From Heliocidaris erythrogramma (taxonomy: Eukaryota; Echinodermata; Echinoidea; Camarodonta; Echinometridae): 64,000 nucleotides of DNA. The position numbers were made by a program, and so were the translations under genes. Numbering within the stretch: position 1 is the first letter of the stretch; each line of letters starts with the position of its first letter. The DNA is taken from contig CM046863.1 of the NCBI GenBank assembly GCA_025617745.1, forward strand, positions 16,062,875 to 16,126,874. The letters run 5' to 3'. Below the pieces are notes generated by a model. That model was not told the origin of the DNA, did no database searches, and was given only the letters and a program-made list of their open reading frames with translations. Below are positions 34,984 to 46,989 of the stretch, piece after piece.

Positions 34984-37900
34984 AAAATTCAGTGCAGTAT
35001 TAAAAGAATTAACTGTTTATGGGTGATTTACATGCTGATTCGAGATTAAATGGATTACAATTTTGTTACTGGGAAATTTAATCAAGCAAAAATGGGACAT
35101 TAGAGATCGCTACATTCAAACAGTCATAACTTTGCAACTGTCTAATTATTTTCAAACTTTCACAAAGCTGACTCTTTAATTTTTTCTGCTTTAATTTATT
35201 TGAAGTGCTCAAAAAAACTGACTGCCCTTCAATTCCTGCTCATTATGCAACCAGCCCCTGACCAGGTCACTTTTTTTCTGACATAGATTTTAGTGGATGG
35301 GACTGAGCATACCTTCTGACATAAATGTGTGTGGATGGGACTGAGCATACTTTAATAATAATAATAATAATAATAATAATATAGACACTTATAATGCGCA
35401 AAAACATATCCACCCAAAGGGTGCTCAAGGCGCTTACAATTCAATTGCATATAAACTTAACCTAAAATACAAAATAAATGTGAGTATATGGGACTAAGCA
35501 TACTTCCTGACATAACTGCGAGTGGATGGGACTGAGTATACTTACAACACACCCTTGAGACACCTTAGTTTCCTGGCTGCTTCCACGATAGAAACAAGTG
35601 AAGCCTCGGACGCATTCACACCACGAAAACCAAAATGGTGTAATTCTCGAAAGCAGGGAAGGACTTTGCAGAGCTCGCGACAACTGCTATCAGACAGTTC
35701 TGTAGACTGGATCCGCACCATTCTGATCTGTATAGCAAGGAAAAAAAATCAAGAAGGGCTACGGTTATTAGTCATCCTGAAGCTCATGTTCGATGAACAA
35801 TAAAGAATGTGAAAGAGTTCAGGCTTAATGTTAAACTTTGATGAGATGTTTTCTATCATAATAGGTGTACCCATAATTAGAAAATGTGGAAATGTACTTC
35901 TTTTCTCACTCTACTTTTAAAGTTTGTACACTTGATGTTGACTGAACCAGTAAAAGGTCCAGTAAATCCTATGATGTCTTTATTCTAGGTATGTGAAATG
36001 CCCGTGCGCTTGCATCGCGAAAGTGGTTCCAAAACTGTGTTTCCGTTTTCTACCAGCTTTCGTGTTATGCTGTGAGGGGTACCCTGACAAAAGCTTTCGC
36101 TGTGCCCGTATTTGCATGTCAATGTGCACAAAAAGGGTATCAGCTGAGACCACGAACTAGTGTGCGAAAAAAAATTTTGTCAAAAGGATTTCCAGACGTT
36201 GTTTCACATGGGCCTGAACTACCGCAATAATTTTGAGTCATCATAATCATCATTATTTTTCATGAAGGTAAGAAATTTAATTGATTTCAATTATTTACAA
36301 ATTCATTTTCATTCATATTTAACACATTAAAGAAGTTTAATGGAAATTTATCGTTGCGAAATAATTTTTTTACTTTGCGAAATTTTCCATGTCAGAACTA
36401 TGTATACACGTTAGCTCACTCCACCGCGAAGCAGCGTCGGCTTCCGCCGGCAGCGGCGGCGGAGATCCGTGGGTTAACCCGTTGGCGTTAGCATGTGAAT
36501 TTTGACGATGGATATACAAAAGTGATGAGATTTCGATGCTAAATTTCATTAATAGACAATTGTTTTTCTTCATCAAAATATTATGGCAATATCCCATATT
36601 AAGGTAATTATCAGAAATATGAAGTGTGTTAGTGAAATGCTGTTCTGTTTTTGTTGACAAATTCATGTTCTAATAAGCTGACCAGGGGTACCAAACTTTT
36701 CAGGATAGGATGAAGTTAGGTAATTTTTAAGGTCGTTTGGGATGTATATTGGTCACAACATTTTTTTTTGCCGTATTGAATTACTGTACAATTCGCGGGA
36801 CCAAAAAAAACAGTGTTTTGCGTTATGTAAAGTGCCCTAATTTCTTAAATATCCATCCAATTTGAATAATTCAAAAACTACTGCATTTCTCTTTTCTAGA
36901 CCTTTCTGTTGATACCAAATTTGTCAAGAATTAATCAATTTGAAATTTTCATTTCACATACCTATTTATTTGAAGAGTACTGCATAGAAGGTGGAGAATT
37001 CAAGATGTTAACCATGGCGTGCTGGAATTTGGCAATTCCTGTATTAAGCTTGAGGGAATAAGGAGTTCAGTAGTCACCAAGTAAGTTAGTAGAAGTGAAA
37101 AAATGAGGCTACATGAAAGTACAACTCACCTGGTCCTTGATGTCCTGAGGAAGTTTCTTGAGTCCCAGAATAGCACTCGGAGTGGCAGCATACAGACACA
37201 GGTACCTTTCCTGGAACATCGTCTTTAGGTGACCCCTGACGGCATCATTGATCTCAGGACATTCGTTCACGAAGTCCAGAGCCAATCGAAAACTTACGTT
37301 CTTGTTTGGAGGTAGGGGTTGGTGCAGCCACAGTTGTTTCAGGAGGTGTCCAAGAACTTGGGCGCAGGAGACGGCACTAAACCCACATGTAAAGCGTAGA
37401 AGGTTCTCATACTTGTGGATGCCTTTGTAATCCTTGATCCGGGACAGTGTCTCTTCAAGCATTGTAGGCGCAAGCGAGATCAAGTAGTTGCTGGCAATGT
37501 GCTCTTGCGCCAACTTATGGTAGAACTGTATCTCTGTCCGCTCCGCTTTCTTGCCCATCCTCATCTTCGTCTCTGTCACAGTTCTTTTTGACACGAGTCC
37601 AATTTCACAGGCTTTCTTCAGTTCGCTGGGCACACGCCTGAAGTCCTTGTTGGAGAAGATCGTCCTCTTGTTGTCCTCAAGGTGAAGGTCTAATACCACT
37701 TTCCCCAGCTTCAGGAGGAGCATTTCAAGTTCTTGCGATTCTCCACCATCACTGTCATACGCAGATTCTTCTTCATCACTGCTGTAGGAACTCTCTTCCT
37801 CGTCACTGCTCTCTGACTTTGATCTCAAGTGGTGCCAGAGAAACTGGATGACTTGGTTAAGAAGACCTGTCTGGGTTTGGACATCTTCAAGAGCATCCTG

Positions 37901-40900
37901 CTGCCAAAGGTCACACACCATGACACAGAAGAGAGGTATTTGCACCAGCTGGCATACAACTGGGCGATTTTCTAAGAACTGCCACAGCTCCTCTCCAGAT
38001 GCTGCCTGATCATGGAAGAATCCTTGGATATACTGTTTGACGTTATCTAGAGTGAAGCCATGTAGCTCCATCTTCACATAGGACTGACTGGCTTTGGTGA
38101 AGCTCCTCTGGTGACGAAACCGGGAGGTGATGATTGTTGGGCACTCTTGAAGGCAGTGGTTCTGTATAACCGAGACGATATTGCTCTTGAAGTCTTTGGC
38201 CAAGATGTTAGCAATGTACTCATCACAGCCCTCAAACACCAACATGCATTTGCTCTGATTGTCCTTGATGAACTTCTTCAGAACATCAGCCTGATACTTC
38301 TCCTCTCCAACCAACAACTGGGACATCACAGCATCCTCGAGTGACGTACTTTCCTGCAGAAGTCGCATCGTTATCACAAACAAGAGCAAAACACCACGAA
38401 GAGGAGAGCCCTCTAATTCATGCGACCAGTCATAGGCGATCTTGGCAGCCAGCATCGACTTCCCACGTCCTGCGTTACCTAGTATGGCGAAGCGGAAATG
38501 ATGGTCTCGATCATCACAGGCCATTTTTAGAAGATCGTAGAGTGATCTGGCCTCTTCCGTGCTCTTGCAGCACTGTCCTTGTTCGAAGAGATCTATATTC
38601 ACAAAGTGTTTCTTGAAGCTGAGAGAGGAGTCTTTGTCCCAAGGCCTCAGTGGTAGATGGCATAGTTCTTGCTTGTAGCGGTTCATCAGTTTCCTTCGCA
38701 GTTCTTCCACATTCAAAGAGCTCTCATCTGTACTTGTTGGAAATGAGAAATAAGAAATATATAAAATTGGTCATCGGTGCACTATATTGGTTAACTAGCA
38801 TGGATTTTTAAACCGTCAGGATGGAAACTCTGTCAATCAAGAAATTGTGAATGTGCAGGCAATATAACCAGAAAATAATACACAAAGTAGAAAATAAATA
38901 ATTTCTTCATAAAATGAGATAATTACAGGTATAATTATGGGAAGGTTCATATCATGTGATTTTATGCACATTTATGCACATTTAGAAAGATTTCTGTGCA
39001 TGATAAAAGTTTAGCCTCAAGCACATTTCTTTCGTCAGGTTCACATGCAGGGAGCTAAACTGTCGCTTGTAGTTTTAAAACTTTAAGTTTACTTTTAGTT
39101 CCAGCGAGCTTGTAGTTAATGGCGAAACCACGGGCAGCCGGGGGGGGGGGGGGGGGGTCTTCCCTCATAGTTATGGACCATGTGGACAGAATAAATAATA
39201 AGCTTAGCAAACTCCTTAATGATGACTTCTCTAAATCATGTCAAACTACGATCGCTTGACTTGGAAATGTAGTTGTTTCAGGCCCGTGTGTACCCTCCTT
39301 GTTGTTAGTGAGTCCTTGTTTCAGTTTAATTAAAGTTTGGAAATTACAAGCCCTGTCTGTATGAATGTATCTCGACTCTCAACTCCTGCTAGAAAAACTT
39401 TGTTTTGCTGTTCTTCATTTGACAGTCCCTGAATGGTGACTCAATGTTTGCTCCTTATTTCATCAAAGAGATAGGGTTTTAGGATTAGGTTTAGGATAGA
39501 GATTGGGTTTTAGGATTAGTGTTAGGATTGAGACTGGGTTTTAGGATTAGGATTAGGATTGAGATTGGGTTTTAGGATTAGGTTTAGGATAGAGATTGGG
39601 TTTTAGGATTAGGTTTAGGATTGAGATTGGGTTTTAGGATTAGGTTTAGGATAGAGATTGGGTTTTAGGATTAGTGTTAGGATTGAGACTGGGTTTTAGG
39701 ATTAGGTTTAGGATTGAGACTGGGTTTTAGGATTAGGGTTAGGATAGATGGGTTTTAGGATTAGGTTTAGGATAGAGATGGGGGTTTAGGATTAGGGTTA
39801 GGATAGAGATTGGGTTTTAAGATAAGGGTTTGGATTGAGATTGGGTTTTAAGATAAGGGTTTGGATTGAGATTGGGTTTTAAGATAAGGGTTTGGATTGA
39901 GATTGGGTTTTAGGATTAGGGTTAGGATTGAGATTGGGTTGTAAGTTTAGGGTTAGGATTGAGAATGGGTTTTAGGATTAGGGTTAGGATAGAGATTGGG
40001 TTTTAGGATTCGGGATAGGATAGATATTGGCCTTTAGGATTAGGATTAGGATTAAGATTGGGTTTTAGGATTAGGGTTAGGATAGAGATTGGGCTTTAGG
40101 ATCAGTGTTGGGATAGAGATTGCGTTGTAGGATTGTGAATAGTGTTACGATTGAAATTGGGTTTTAGGAATAGGGTTAGGATTGAGATTGGGTTTTAGGA
40201 TAAGGGTTAGGATAGAGATTGGGTTTTAGGAATAGGGTTAGGATTGAGATTGGGTTTTAGGATAAGGGTTAGGATAGAGATTGGGTTTTAGGATAAGGGT
40301 TAGGATTGAGATTGGGTTTTAGGATTAGGGTTAGGATTGAGATTGGGTTTTAGGATTAGGGTTAGGATAGAGATTGGGTTTTAGGATAAGGCTTAGGATT
40401 GAGATTGGGTTTTAGGATTAGGGTTATGGTTGCAGTTGCGATGGGGTTTAAATGTACCAATCACCTAAAAAAATAATTTGTGTACCGTATAAAAATGTAC
40501 GAAATCAACCTCAAAACACCTTAACTGGCCTTCTATGGGTTAACGGTTAAGGAGTATGAAGAAAACGAAGGAAACGTGAAACCCCCTCGTGCATCTCTAG
40601 TCTCCTCACAAGTCGATTTGAGGTTTTATAGGGAGTTTATTTCAAATTGCCATATATCTTTTTAGAATCAACATTTGAAGCTCATATTTTGAATATAAGC
40701 AGAGCGACATGAAACCCCTAATGCGAGCAAAATTGTTTGTGATTGGTACACTCTAACCCTAATCCCATATTGCTGAAAAAAAAACCTGAGTAAGGTGAGT
40801 GTTAAAGTTAGCGTTTGGCCCAGGGTTGAATTTCGGAATATGGTCAGTGTAGAAAAGGGACCATGTATCAAATGTCGCCTGAGAGGCCTGAGCATGAGTT

Positions 40901-41287
40901 GTATAGCCTCTCTGAATAGGCAAATCTTGCTTTAAACCTGTTGATTATATATTGTTGGAATAACTTACCTGCGAAGTGTATATCCTTGAAGAACCTTTCT
41001 GAGAGCTTCATCATTTCTGCTTTCTGGAACGCCAGGTTCAGCTTCGTCTTGTCAGCTCCGGGAGTGTTCTGTCTCCATTCAGCAAACATATCTCGTGTTC
41101 CTTTGCAGCTGACGCTCCCTGGTAAGTTATTGGTGGTGTGAAACCTTGTCATGGCACCTCGACTGAAGCCCAGAGCGATGCCCAGGGCATCGAGGTGATC
41201 AACGGTCTCCACAGCTTCAGCCAGCTTGAAAATGAAGTCATCGGTGATGTCTGAAGGACCTCTGGATGATGCCTGTGAAGAAGCCAT
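33382..41287 (-). CDS. Death-NACHT-short LRR protein (NLR-like)
   Basis: Five coding exons on the minus strand (41287-40969, 38727-37130, 35727-35546, 33753-33651, 33438-33382) join in phase to 2259 nt, 752 aa. Order: Death domain (about residues 10-105, with GTRDMFAEWRQNTPGADKTK); linker; NACHT NTPase with Walker A GNAGRGKSMLA, Walker B CMLVFEGCDEY and sensor TIITSRF; helical region; then about 115 residues with one or two weak LRRs. NLR proteins sense microbial or danger signals in the cytosol and oligomerise through NACHT; the Death domain then recruits signalling partners. Sea urchins have hundreds of such genes. Oddities: a Ser/Glu/Asp-rich insert (SSDEEESSYSSDEEES) in the helical region, and an LRR end much shorter than usual. 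The start was chosen at the first ATG of the Death exon, 20 bp inside it. Confidence 0.85.
33500..33620. repeat. (GAT)n-rich microsatellite in NLR intron 4
   Basis: ATG/ATGATGA repeats that make a Met-only open frame on the plus strand. Not a gene. Confidence 0.85.
33651..33753 (-). CDS. NLR coding exon 4
   Basis: 103 bp, acceptor TTTTCTTCAG, donor CAT|GTAAGT. Continues the frame as KYCCTYREGTLNKFLQDN and MRVLVFH, ending in phase 0. Confidence 0.7.
33860..34040 (-). mobile_element. Family T MITE in NLR intron
   Basis: On the minus strand it starts CAGTCAAACCTGCTCCAGCG after a TA and contains TAAAGGAACCTGTCCATAAA. The far end is decayed. Same family as 9895-10231. Confidence 0.6.
34943..34987. 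repeat. C31 run followed by poly(A)
   Basis: 31 uninterrupted C, one G, then about 13 A. The longest homopolymer seen in the window. Confidence 0.85.
35354..35445. repeat. (AAT)n plus AAGGCGCTTACA repeat
   Basis: (AAT)9-type microsatellite followed by TATAATGCGC, ACCCAAAGGGTGCTCAAGG and GCGCTTACAATTC. Related to 8808-8890. Confidence 0.55.
35546..35727 (-). CDS. NLR coding exon 3 (LRR-like)
   Basis: 182 bp between acceptor TTGCTATACAG and donor GTAAGTATAC. The encoded segment includes CRELCKVLPCFRELHHFGF and LVSIVEAARKLRCLKGVL, with Leu/Phe spacing of a leucine-rich repeat. Reading phase agrees with both neighbours. Confidence 0.75.
35728..37129. other. NLR intron 2
   Basis: 1.4-kb intron. 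A short CpG-rich patch lies near 36415-36480 (GCGGCGGCGG type). Otherwise AT-rich with no features seen. Confidence 0.55.
37130..38727 (-). CDS. NLR coding exon 2 (NACHT)
   Basis: A 1598-bp exon, phase 1 in and phase 0 out. Contains Walker A (GNAGRGKS), Walker B (VFEGCDEY), TSR sensor, and a C-terminal helical part. The acidic insert SSDEEESSYSSDEEES then SAYDSDGGES is internally duplicated and full of casein-kinase-2-like sites. The donor CAG|GTGAGT lies just before the frame would run into VSCTFM and a stop. Confidence 0.88.
38728..40968. other. NLR intron 1, with satellite
   Basis: 2.2-kb intron holding a G18 run (39140-39157) and the 31-bp satellite at 39471-40450. Confidence 0.75.
39471..40450 (+). 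repeat. 31-bp telomere-like satellite, ~32 copies
   Basis: The unit reads GGGTTTTAGGATTAGGGTTA followed by GGATAGAGATT, with few differences between copies. Many units contain TTAGGG or GGGTTAGG. It is a closed array inside an intron, bounded by unique DNA, so it is an interstitial minisatellite and not a chromosome end. Confidence 0.92.
40969..41287 (-). CDS. NLR coding exon 1 (Death domain)
   Basis: Codes about 106 residues from MASSQASSRGPSDITDD. It shows the six-helix Death pattern with the conserved Trp in MFAEWRQ. The acceptor CTTTTGTCAAAG lies 20 bp upstream of the ATG (exon edge at 41307), so a separate leader exon is expected. The donor is G|GTAAGT, phase 1. Confidence 0.85.
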
Positions 41288-41309
41288 TCTGGCCTCAGTC
41301 TCTGAATCT

Positions 41310-43505
41310 TTGACAAAAGAAAAAGCAGGGCAAAAATGATTAAGAGCAATGAATTTTGTGAGAGAGATTTTCAGAGCATGCGCCACAAGCACCCAGTACT
41401 TGCTCTGACATATGACGCACCACGCAGTACCCCGGGGTACCACGTTGTGTAGCGCCATCTTGTGTCCACCCGAAGTACAACCGTACTGCAGAGCAATCAT
41501 GGTGCTGCAGCTGCAGTGCAGGTGTATGTTGCATTGTACAGTTGCATTGTACAGCTCCCCCCCCCCCCCCCCCCCCAAAAAAAAAAAAAAAAAAAAAAAA
41601 ATTATACATACATGTATATATAAATAATTCAACAAAATGGCAGATTTTCATTTGGTACCCCAGGCCCAGGGTACCATTTATGTAATCATATGCCTTTCCA
41701 CATTTGCTCAGTCCAGGCTTTATGTCATATTATTATTTTTTTTTTTTTACACATTGCTTAAAGTTAACACAAATAACGGCATAAACACTGATAATAAACA
41801 ATAAACTCTGAAACTGAAAGATCTGTAAAAAGAATTAAACATCTTACCACAAGCAGTTTTAGGATTTCTTGATTATTATGCAGTAGACTACTCATTTAGA
41901 TCGCCTCGTTCTTGTAGTAGGCCTACTGTAGATCTAAGCCCTATGTACATATGATTATGTTGTATGACTAGAGTTGATCTAGCAGAGTTCACACTAAATT
42001 TACAGATGCAGATGAGCTCCACCATTATCGACAGTCTCGATCTTTCTTAAAAAGTTCATGACCCCCGATGACAAAACATGGATGACATCATGGTTGTCCA
42101 CTCAGCTCTAGACTTCAGTCTAAATACAGAGTCATAATAATAGATACTAGGCATAAGTATTGTGAGTGCGCTGTCATGTCCGATGTCGCGTATCGATGTC
42201 ACGTCACATTGTATCTCACCCTCACCACACATCCGTGGTTAATTGCGTAGGACCCAGGCAGGATTCCAGGAACAGAGAACATGAGAAAGGATGAACAGCT
42301 AGTCGGCACTTTGTGAGTTTGTCTTTGAACAATGAAAGTTTGATGCATGATAGGCAAGTTTGTTGGCTGCTGCTAGTTTGTTATTAAATCACCGGATGAA
42401 TAATGGATGAATAAAACTGTCATGTATGCTAATTGTATTCTTGAAGCCTATAAAGTAACCAGGTCTTTCTGGATGCTCGGCTTAATTGCAGAGCCAGAGC
42501 AGAATCACAACAATGACCAATGTATCGCTAGTATATTGTATTTAATTGTGTATATAGTAGTAGCGTTGCATCATGTGAAAACGAAACTACGTCATATACA
42601 ATATTATAGTCTGAAAGCAAGGATCCGTATTTTATCTCTGTACCTTATCAGCGTAATTTGCACACGTTTCCTTGCATTTTAAACTAAATTATGAATCAGT
42701 GTAATTAGCATTTTGTTAATATTAGATTGGAATTAAGAAATTTTGAACTAAGACTAAAAAAATGGGTAGAAATCCCCAAGCCTTTTTGACTGGATGTTGA
42801 CCAAGAAATAAATAAGGTCTGAATATAAACTAACTAACTAAGAAAGGGGAATTCCCTATATTTTTCCCCATGAATGCTTCCGCGCTGCGCTGTGGTCACT
42901 ATATGATTACATCATTCTTGTTATGACTAGCAATGAAGCTTCAGAACGCTGTATATTCAGTAGCAAGTTCTGTCGTAGTTTTAAGTTGGCCGCGATAGCT
43001 TTTTCAATGGAGAGGGGGGCGGCAGAACAGTTTGTCCCCCTGACAGAATTTCAACCATGAAAAAAAAAATATAATAACTGACTCTTTCAATAATCACGAA
43101 TCATTTGCTTTAAAGAAGTGGCATAATGAGCCCCCAAATCACTGAATTGCTGATGGGTCTAGAATTTTCATTGGGTGGGGGGGGGGGGGGGGGGCACCGG
43201 AAGTACTGTAACATAGAACGCCCGTTACAAAACCAAACTGGCTCGCACTTAGATGGCTATATTACACAGTTCAAGTTCATAAATATTTTCATGCAATAGC
43301 GTACATGTTAGGCTATAATTGACGTGTAATTTGATGGCATTTTACGGTCACCTTTTTTTGAAAACTGCACTAACAGTAGCCTTTTCCAGATACACGGCAC
43401 AACAATGCCTGTTACAAGCGAGTTCGGGAAAATGATGCTCAGGTCGGGTGGGCGGGGGCTTTGCAAGAGCTGGTGCTAAGTCGCATAAAACACGGGGCGG
43501 GGTGT
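41310..43505. other. Upstream flank of the NLR gene
   Basis: Contains the C20/A25 tract (41557-41601), a G18 run (43177-43194) and otherwise unremarkable DNA. A leader exon and promoter of the NLR gene should lie here, but no convincing TATA box or donor was found. A 255-codon frame reading into the Death exon crosses the acceptor and the C/A tract, so it is not used. Confidence 0.4.
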
Positions 43506-43507
43506 AA

Positions 43508-43652
43508 CCTGGGCCCCGTTTCATAAAACTTATTATCAATGACAAGTTGCAATAACTGTTATAAGCTACTGAAATCATTGCATCTGATTGGCTGACAGCA
43601 AATTTGTCAGTAAAAAATCACCGACAAGACACTTGATGAAACGCCTCCCAGG
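43508..43652 (-). mobile_element. MITE family F, copy 4
   Basis: Reverse orientation, ends GGGCCCCGTTTCATAAAACT and CTTGATGAAACGCCTCCCAG. The core includes TGGCTGACAGCAAATTTGTC, the reverse of the family core. Confidence 0.7.
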
Positions 43653-44301
43653 AGTCTTGCATAAAAAGTTGCGTTTAATCGCAACTCAAGAAATTACATG
43701 CAAATCCCAATGCGCAATCCTGATTGGTTGAAAATCGAGTTGCGTTTAATTTTCTGACTTGGGGTTGTGTTTAAACGCAAATTTTTATGCAAGAGGGTCC
43801 TAGCTGGACCTAGCGATTTCACCGCATTCAAGTTTTCTAATTTAGCTAAAACACATTCCTCATCATATTTGTGTTTTTTCATCTTCCGTAAAACACTGCC
43901 GCGTCAGCTGTCGGCAAATGCTGCCACCTCCTTCGGCAAAGAAAAAGGAGGGGGAAATATAAGAATATTCGGGCAAAAGGCGTATTCGGCAATGGGCTGC
44001 AGCCCCCCCCCCCCCCCTCTCCCGAGGATTTGCAAAGTTCCGATATCACCACTTCATATTCGGACAGCGAGGTGCCAGAATATCCACATATTTGGGCATC
44101 GAGGTTCCCGGATAATATGTAACGTCTGTATGTAACTACTGTACATCTTCACTACGAAAACTTGAAAAAATCCACACCCTGAAAACTTGTCGGCAAATTT
44201 TGGTGTCACACCCCTATTCAAAATGTACTAGCCACGCCCTGTGCCTAATGAACCGGAACATTCGGATTTCAAAGATATTTGTAAGGAAATGGACCAGCAC
44301 A

Positions 44302-44978
44302 GGCGTAGCCAGGATTTTCAATAGGGGGGGGGGGGCAGACGTGACGGATCCAACCGCATGGCCAGGATTTCAATTTAGGGGGGCGGTTGTGAACACGCGA
44401 AGAGTGCGAAATTGGTGATGAGCACGCTTGCGTGCTCCCCGGGGGTGGATACAGCGCGAAAGCTCTTACGTTTTATAGAAAATTTGAGAGAAAGATAACG
44501 GCTCGTATAGCACCTGATTTTAGGCGGAAAGTTATTTCGAAGTCCGGAGTGCTATTCATTTATTTGGACGTAATACTGCACTGTAACAGGGATGGGTGCA
44601 GGGAGGGGGGGGGGGGGGGGTCCTCCTTCCCGTGCGAAGCGCGAAAGCTCTGACGTTTTAGCAAATTTGAGAGTAAGATAACGGCTTGTAGCAAACAATC
44701 TTTAGGCGGAAAGTTATAGTTCGACGCCCGGACTGCTTTTCAATTATTTGGACGCAACATTGCACTTTATGTAACAGGTATGGGTGCAGGGAAAGGAGAG
44801 TTATTTTCCCCTTTCCGCGCGTAGCGCGAAAACTTTGAGGTTTCAGCAATATTTTTTTGGCCTTTTCTCTCACTTCCCCCGCTTTTTCGCTCTCGCCTGT
44901 TTCTTTTTTGTTTTTGTTTTTAGTTGCTGAATAGGGGGAGGCGGGTCTTCCTGTGCCCCCCTGTCTACGCCAGTGTGG
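44302..44978. mobile_element. Element with GGCGTAG ends and inner tandem repeat
   Basis: The left end CACAGGCGTAGCCAGGATTT and the reversed right end CACTGGCGTAGACAGGGGGG are imperfect inverted ends bounding G-rich tracts. The inside is a tandem repeat of about 185 bp. Non-coding. Confidence 0.55.
44451..44850 (+). repeat. ~185-bp tandem duplication
   Basis: Two full copies, 44455-44635 and 44637-44810, share GCGCGAAAGCTCT, AGATAACGGCT, TTAGGCGGAAAGTTAT and GGGTGCAGGGA. A third copy starts at 44820 (GTAGCGCGAAAACTTTGAGG) and stops. Confidence 0.72.
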
Positions 44979-44999
44979 ACCATAATTGCCGAATGTCAT

Positions 45000-46165
45000 G
45001 ATCATGCCATGAACACGACAATGAAAGAGAAGGGAAAAGATAAATCGCACTATATCTTATTATACATTTTTTGTATATCCTTTATGTGCAGTTGAAAATG
45101 ATTGACACTTCAGGTAAGTATTTTTGAAGTACAAACTTCAAATAACTATCTCTGCGAAAAATGACTGCACCCTTGTACATGGGCGTACGGGCACACATTT
45201 CGAGGGGTGGGGTGACGCTTCATGTCCGCAAATCAACTTACTAGTTTCCACATTTTGGGAGCGAGCACAAATTTTGACACTTTTTGTAGTGAAAATTTAC
45301 AGAAATTATGTATTCGGGCATAAACTATAACCAAATATTCAGATATTCAGACACCTCGCTACCCGAATATCGGCACTTTCACTCATTGTATGCATATAGC
45401 CCTTACAAGTGTGTACGCCTTTCTCCAGCCATTTTTTACATCATATTTTGTTGTCGTCGGTGTTTTTCTAATATGAATTCCATGGTTATTTTCCACTTAA
45501 AAGGGAGCTTAACAGATGGACATTACTTCGTTCCAGAACCATTGAAATTAGTGCGAAAAGTTTAGAAAGCTCAGTAAATTATAGTTTCTCGTCCCCTCCT
45601 TCCTTTTTCGGCACGCCTCAATATTATTGTTATCGTTTATGTTTGTTCTAAAGTATTATAAACAACAATTTTGAGGACATATTATAGACAAAGAGGTAAC
45701 GATGTCATTGACGTAGTTCATTCTGTACTTTGTTTTTAGCCTCTTAAATGCATACACAAATGGAATTAAAATCGTGTTAATTCGTAGATGATTCGAATAC
45801 CAGTATTTGCATGTTATTTATAAATGTTTGGGCTATAAGATTGTTACTGGGGTTAGAGTATTGTAGTGGTCCTAACTCCTTTTGGCTTTACAATACTGAT
45901 TTTTTTTGTACTTATTATTTCTTTGCAGACCATCCTACATCATTTCGGGTGAGGTCGATGTACGTTTTTGGCCCCCCCCCCCCCCGAAACCTAATCACTG
46001 TAAAGGTCACGTGGGCCTTGTGTATATTTACTCCGAAGGCACAGTAGTCCCTCGACTTACTTAATTGTTCAGAGATAATAATATGAGGTTATGGTATATT
46101 CTCATGCAGATTATGCATATGTTTTTACTGAATTTAATGAATAAGTTTAAGGAGGAAAGATAATT
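45000..46165. other. Intergenic stretch, nothing firm
   Basis: Contains a C16 run near 45970 and a few TTCGGG/CGAATAT words. No gene recognised. Confidence 0.35.
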
Positions 46166-46168
46166 AAA

Positions 46169-46543
46169 CACACTTAGAAATAAAGGTACAATTTTGCACC
46201 CTTCAATTGCAACACTGGCAGCACCTTTTTGGGTGCAACTTTGCACCCTAAGAAGCTTTTTGCACCTTTAAAGGTGCAGTTAGCTACAATTTGCACCCTT
46301 AAAGGGTGCAGAGTTGTACCCTTTAGAAAAGGTACAAATTTGCACCCTTTGGATGCAAATGTTTCTGCACCCTTAAAGGTGCAAAGTTGCATCTTTTAGG
46401 GTGCAAACGGGCATTAAAGGGTGCAAACAAGAACAAAAAGATGCATTTTTGCACCCTTTTCATGCAGGGTGCAAGATTGCACCCAAAAAGGTGCTGCCAG
46501 TGTTGCATTTAGGGTGCAAACCTGAACCTTTTTTCTAAGTGTG
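46169..46543. mobile_element. Word-mosaic element W1 (GCACCCTT words)
   Basis: 375 bp. The inverted ends CACACTTAGAAATAAAGGT and (reversed) CACACTTAGAAAAAAGGTT extend inward through GCAACACTGGCAGCACC. The interior is almost wholly built of GCACCCTTTA/TAAAGGGTGC words in both orientations, about a dozen, many forming local palindromes. No protein-coding capacity. Confidence 0.8.
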
Positions 46544-46989
46544 AATATGCATAAAAAGTAGTCCTTCTAGACGGAGGACGGAGGAACAATAGAGGAACAA
46601 TAGTTGTCCTCGGAGGTAAAGCAATAGGCTACAAGACTGTGTGGGTGTGTGTGTGTTTTATAAAAATTCACTGCTTATAAATTGTGTTGGGAACTTTCTA
46701 AGGAATAGAGACTTAGATTGGATAACTGTTATAAAATGAAATTGTAAATTGTTCAACAATAGTTGGTTCAATATAGCTGTATATAGCTCCTTGGCTTATA
46801 AATCTGGTACTGCATGGTCTACGGAGCTGAACATGGGATGCGTATACTGTGTGTGGAGGGAGATATATATATATAAAAATGGATCTAAATGATACACCAG
46901 TCTCTCACAAACCACCCTCGGAGTTTGCTAACGGGGTTACCTGCCAGGATCAACTAAGACTGTAAAAATTGAATTAATTAAAAAAAAAA

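Larger units (their letters stand above)
33754..35545. other. NLR intron 3, with repeats
   Basis: 1.8-kb intron. Contains an (AAT)n plus AAGGCGCTTACA repeat (35354-35445), a C31 run followed by A's (34943-34987), repeats of the GGGGTCTTTTGGAAC type (34620-34900) and a family T MITE (about 33860-34040). Confidence 0.65.

Noticed and set aside
39471-40450. Possible chromosome end (telomere)
   Set aside because: The array is bounded by unique intron sequence on both sides and the unit is 31 bp, not a simple hexamer.
41287-41635. Upstream in-frame extension of the NLR Death exon
   Set aside because: The frame runs through a C20/A25 tract and past a good acceptor at 41308; it is intron or leader sequence that happens to lack stops.
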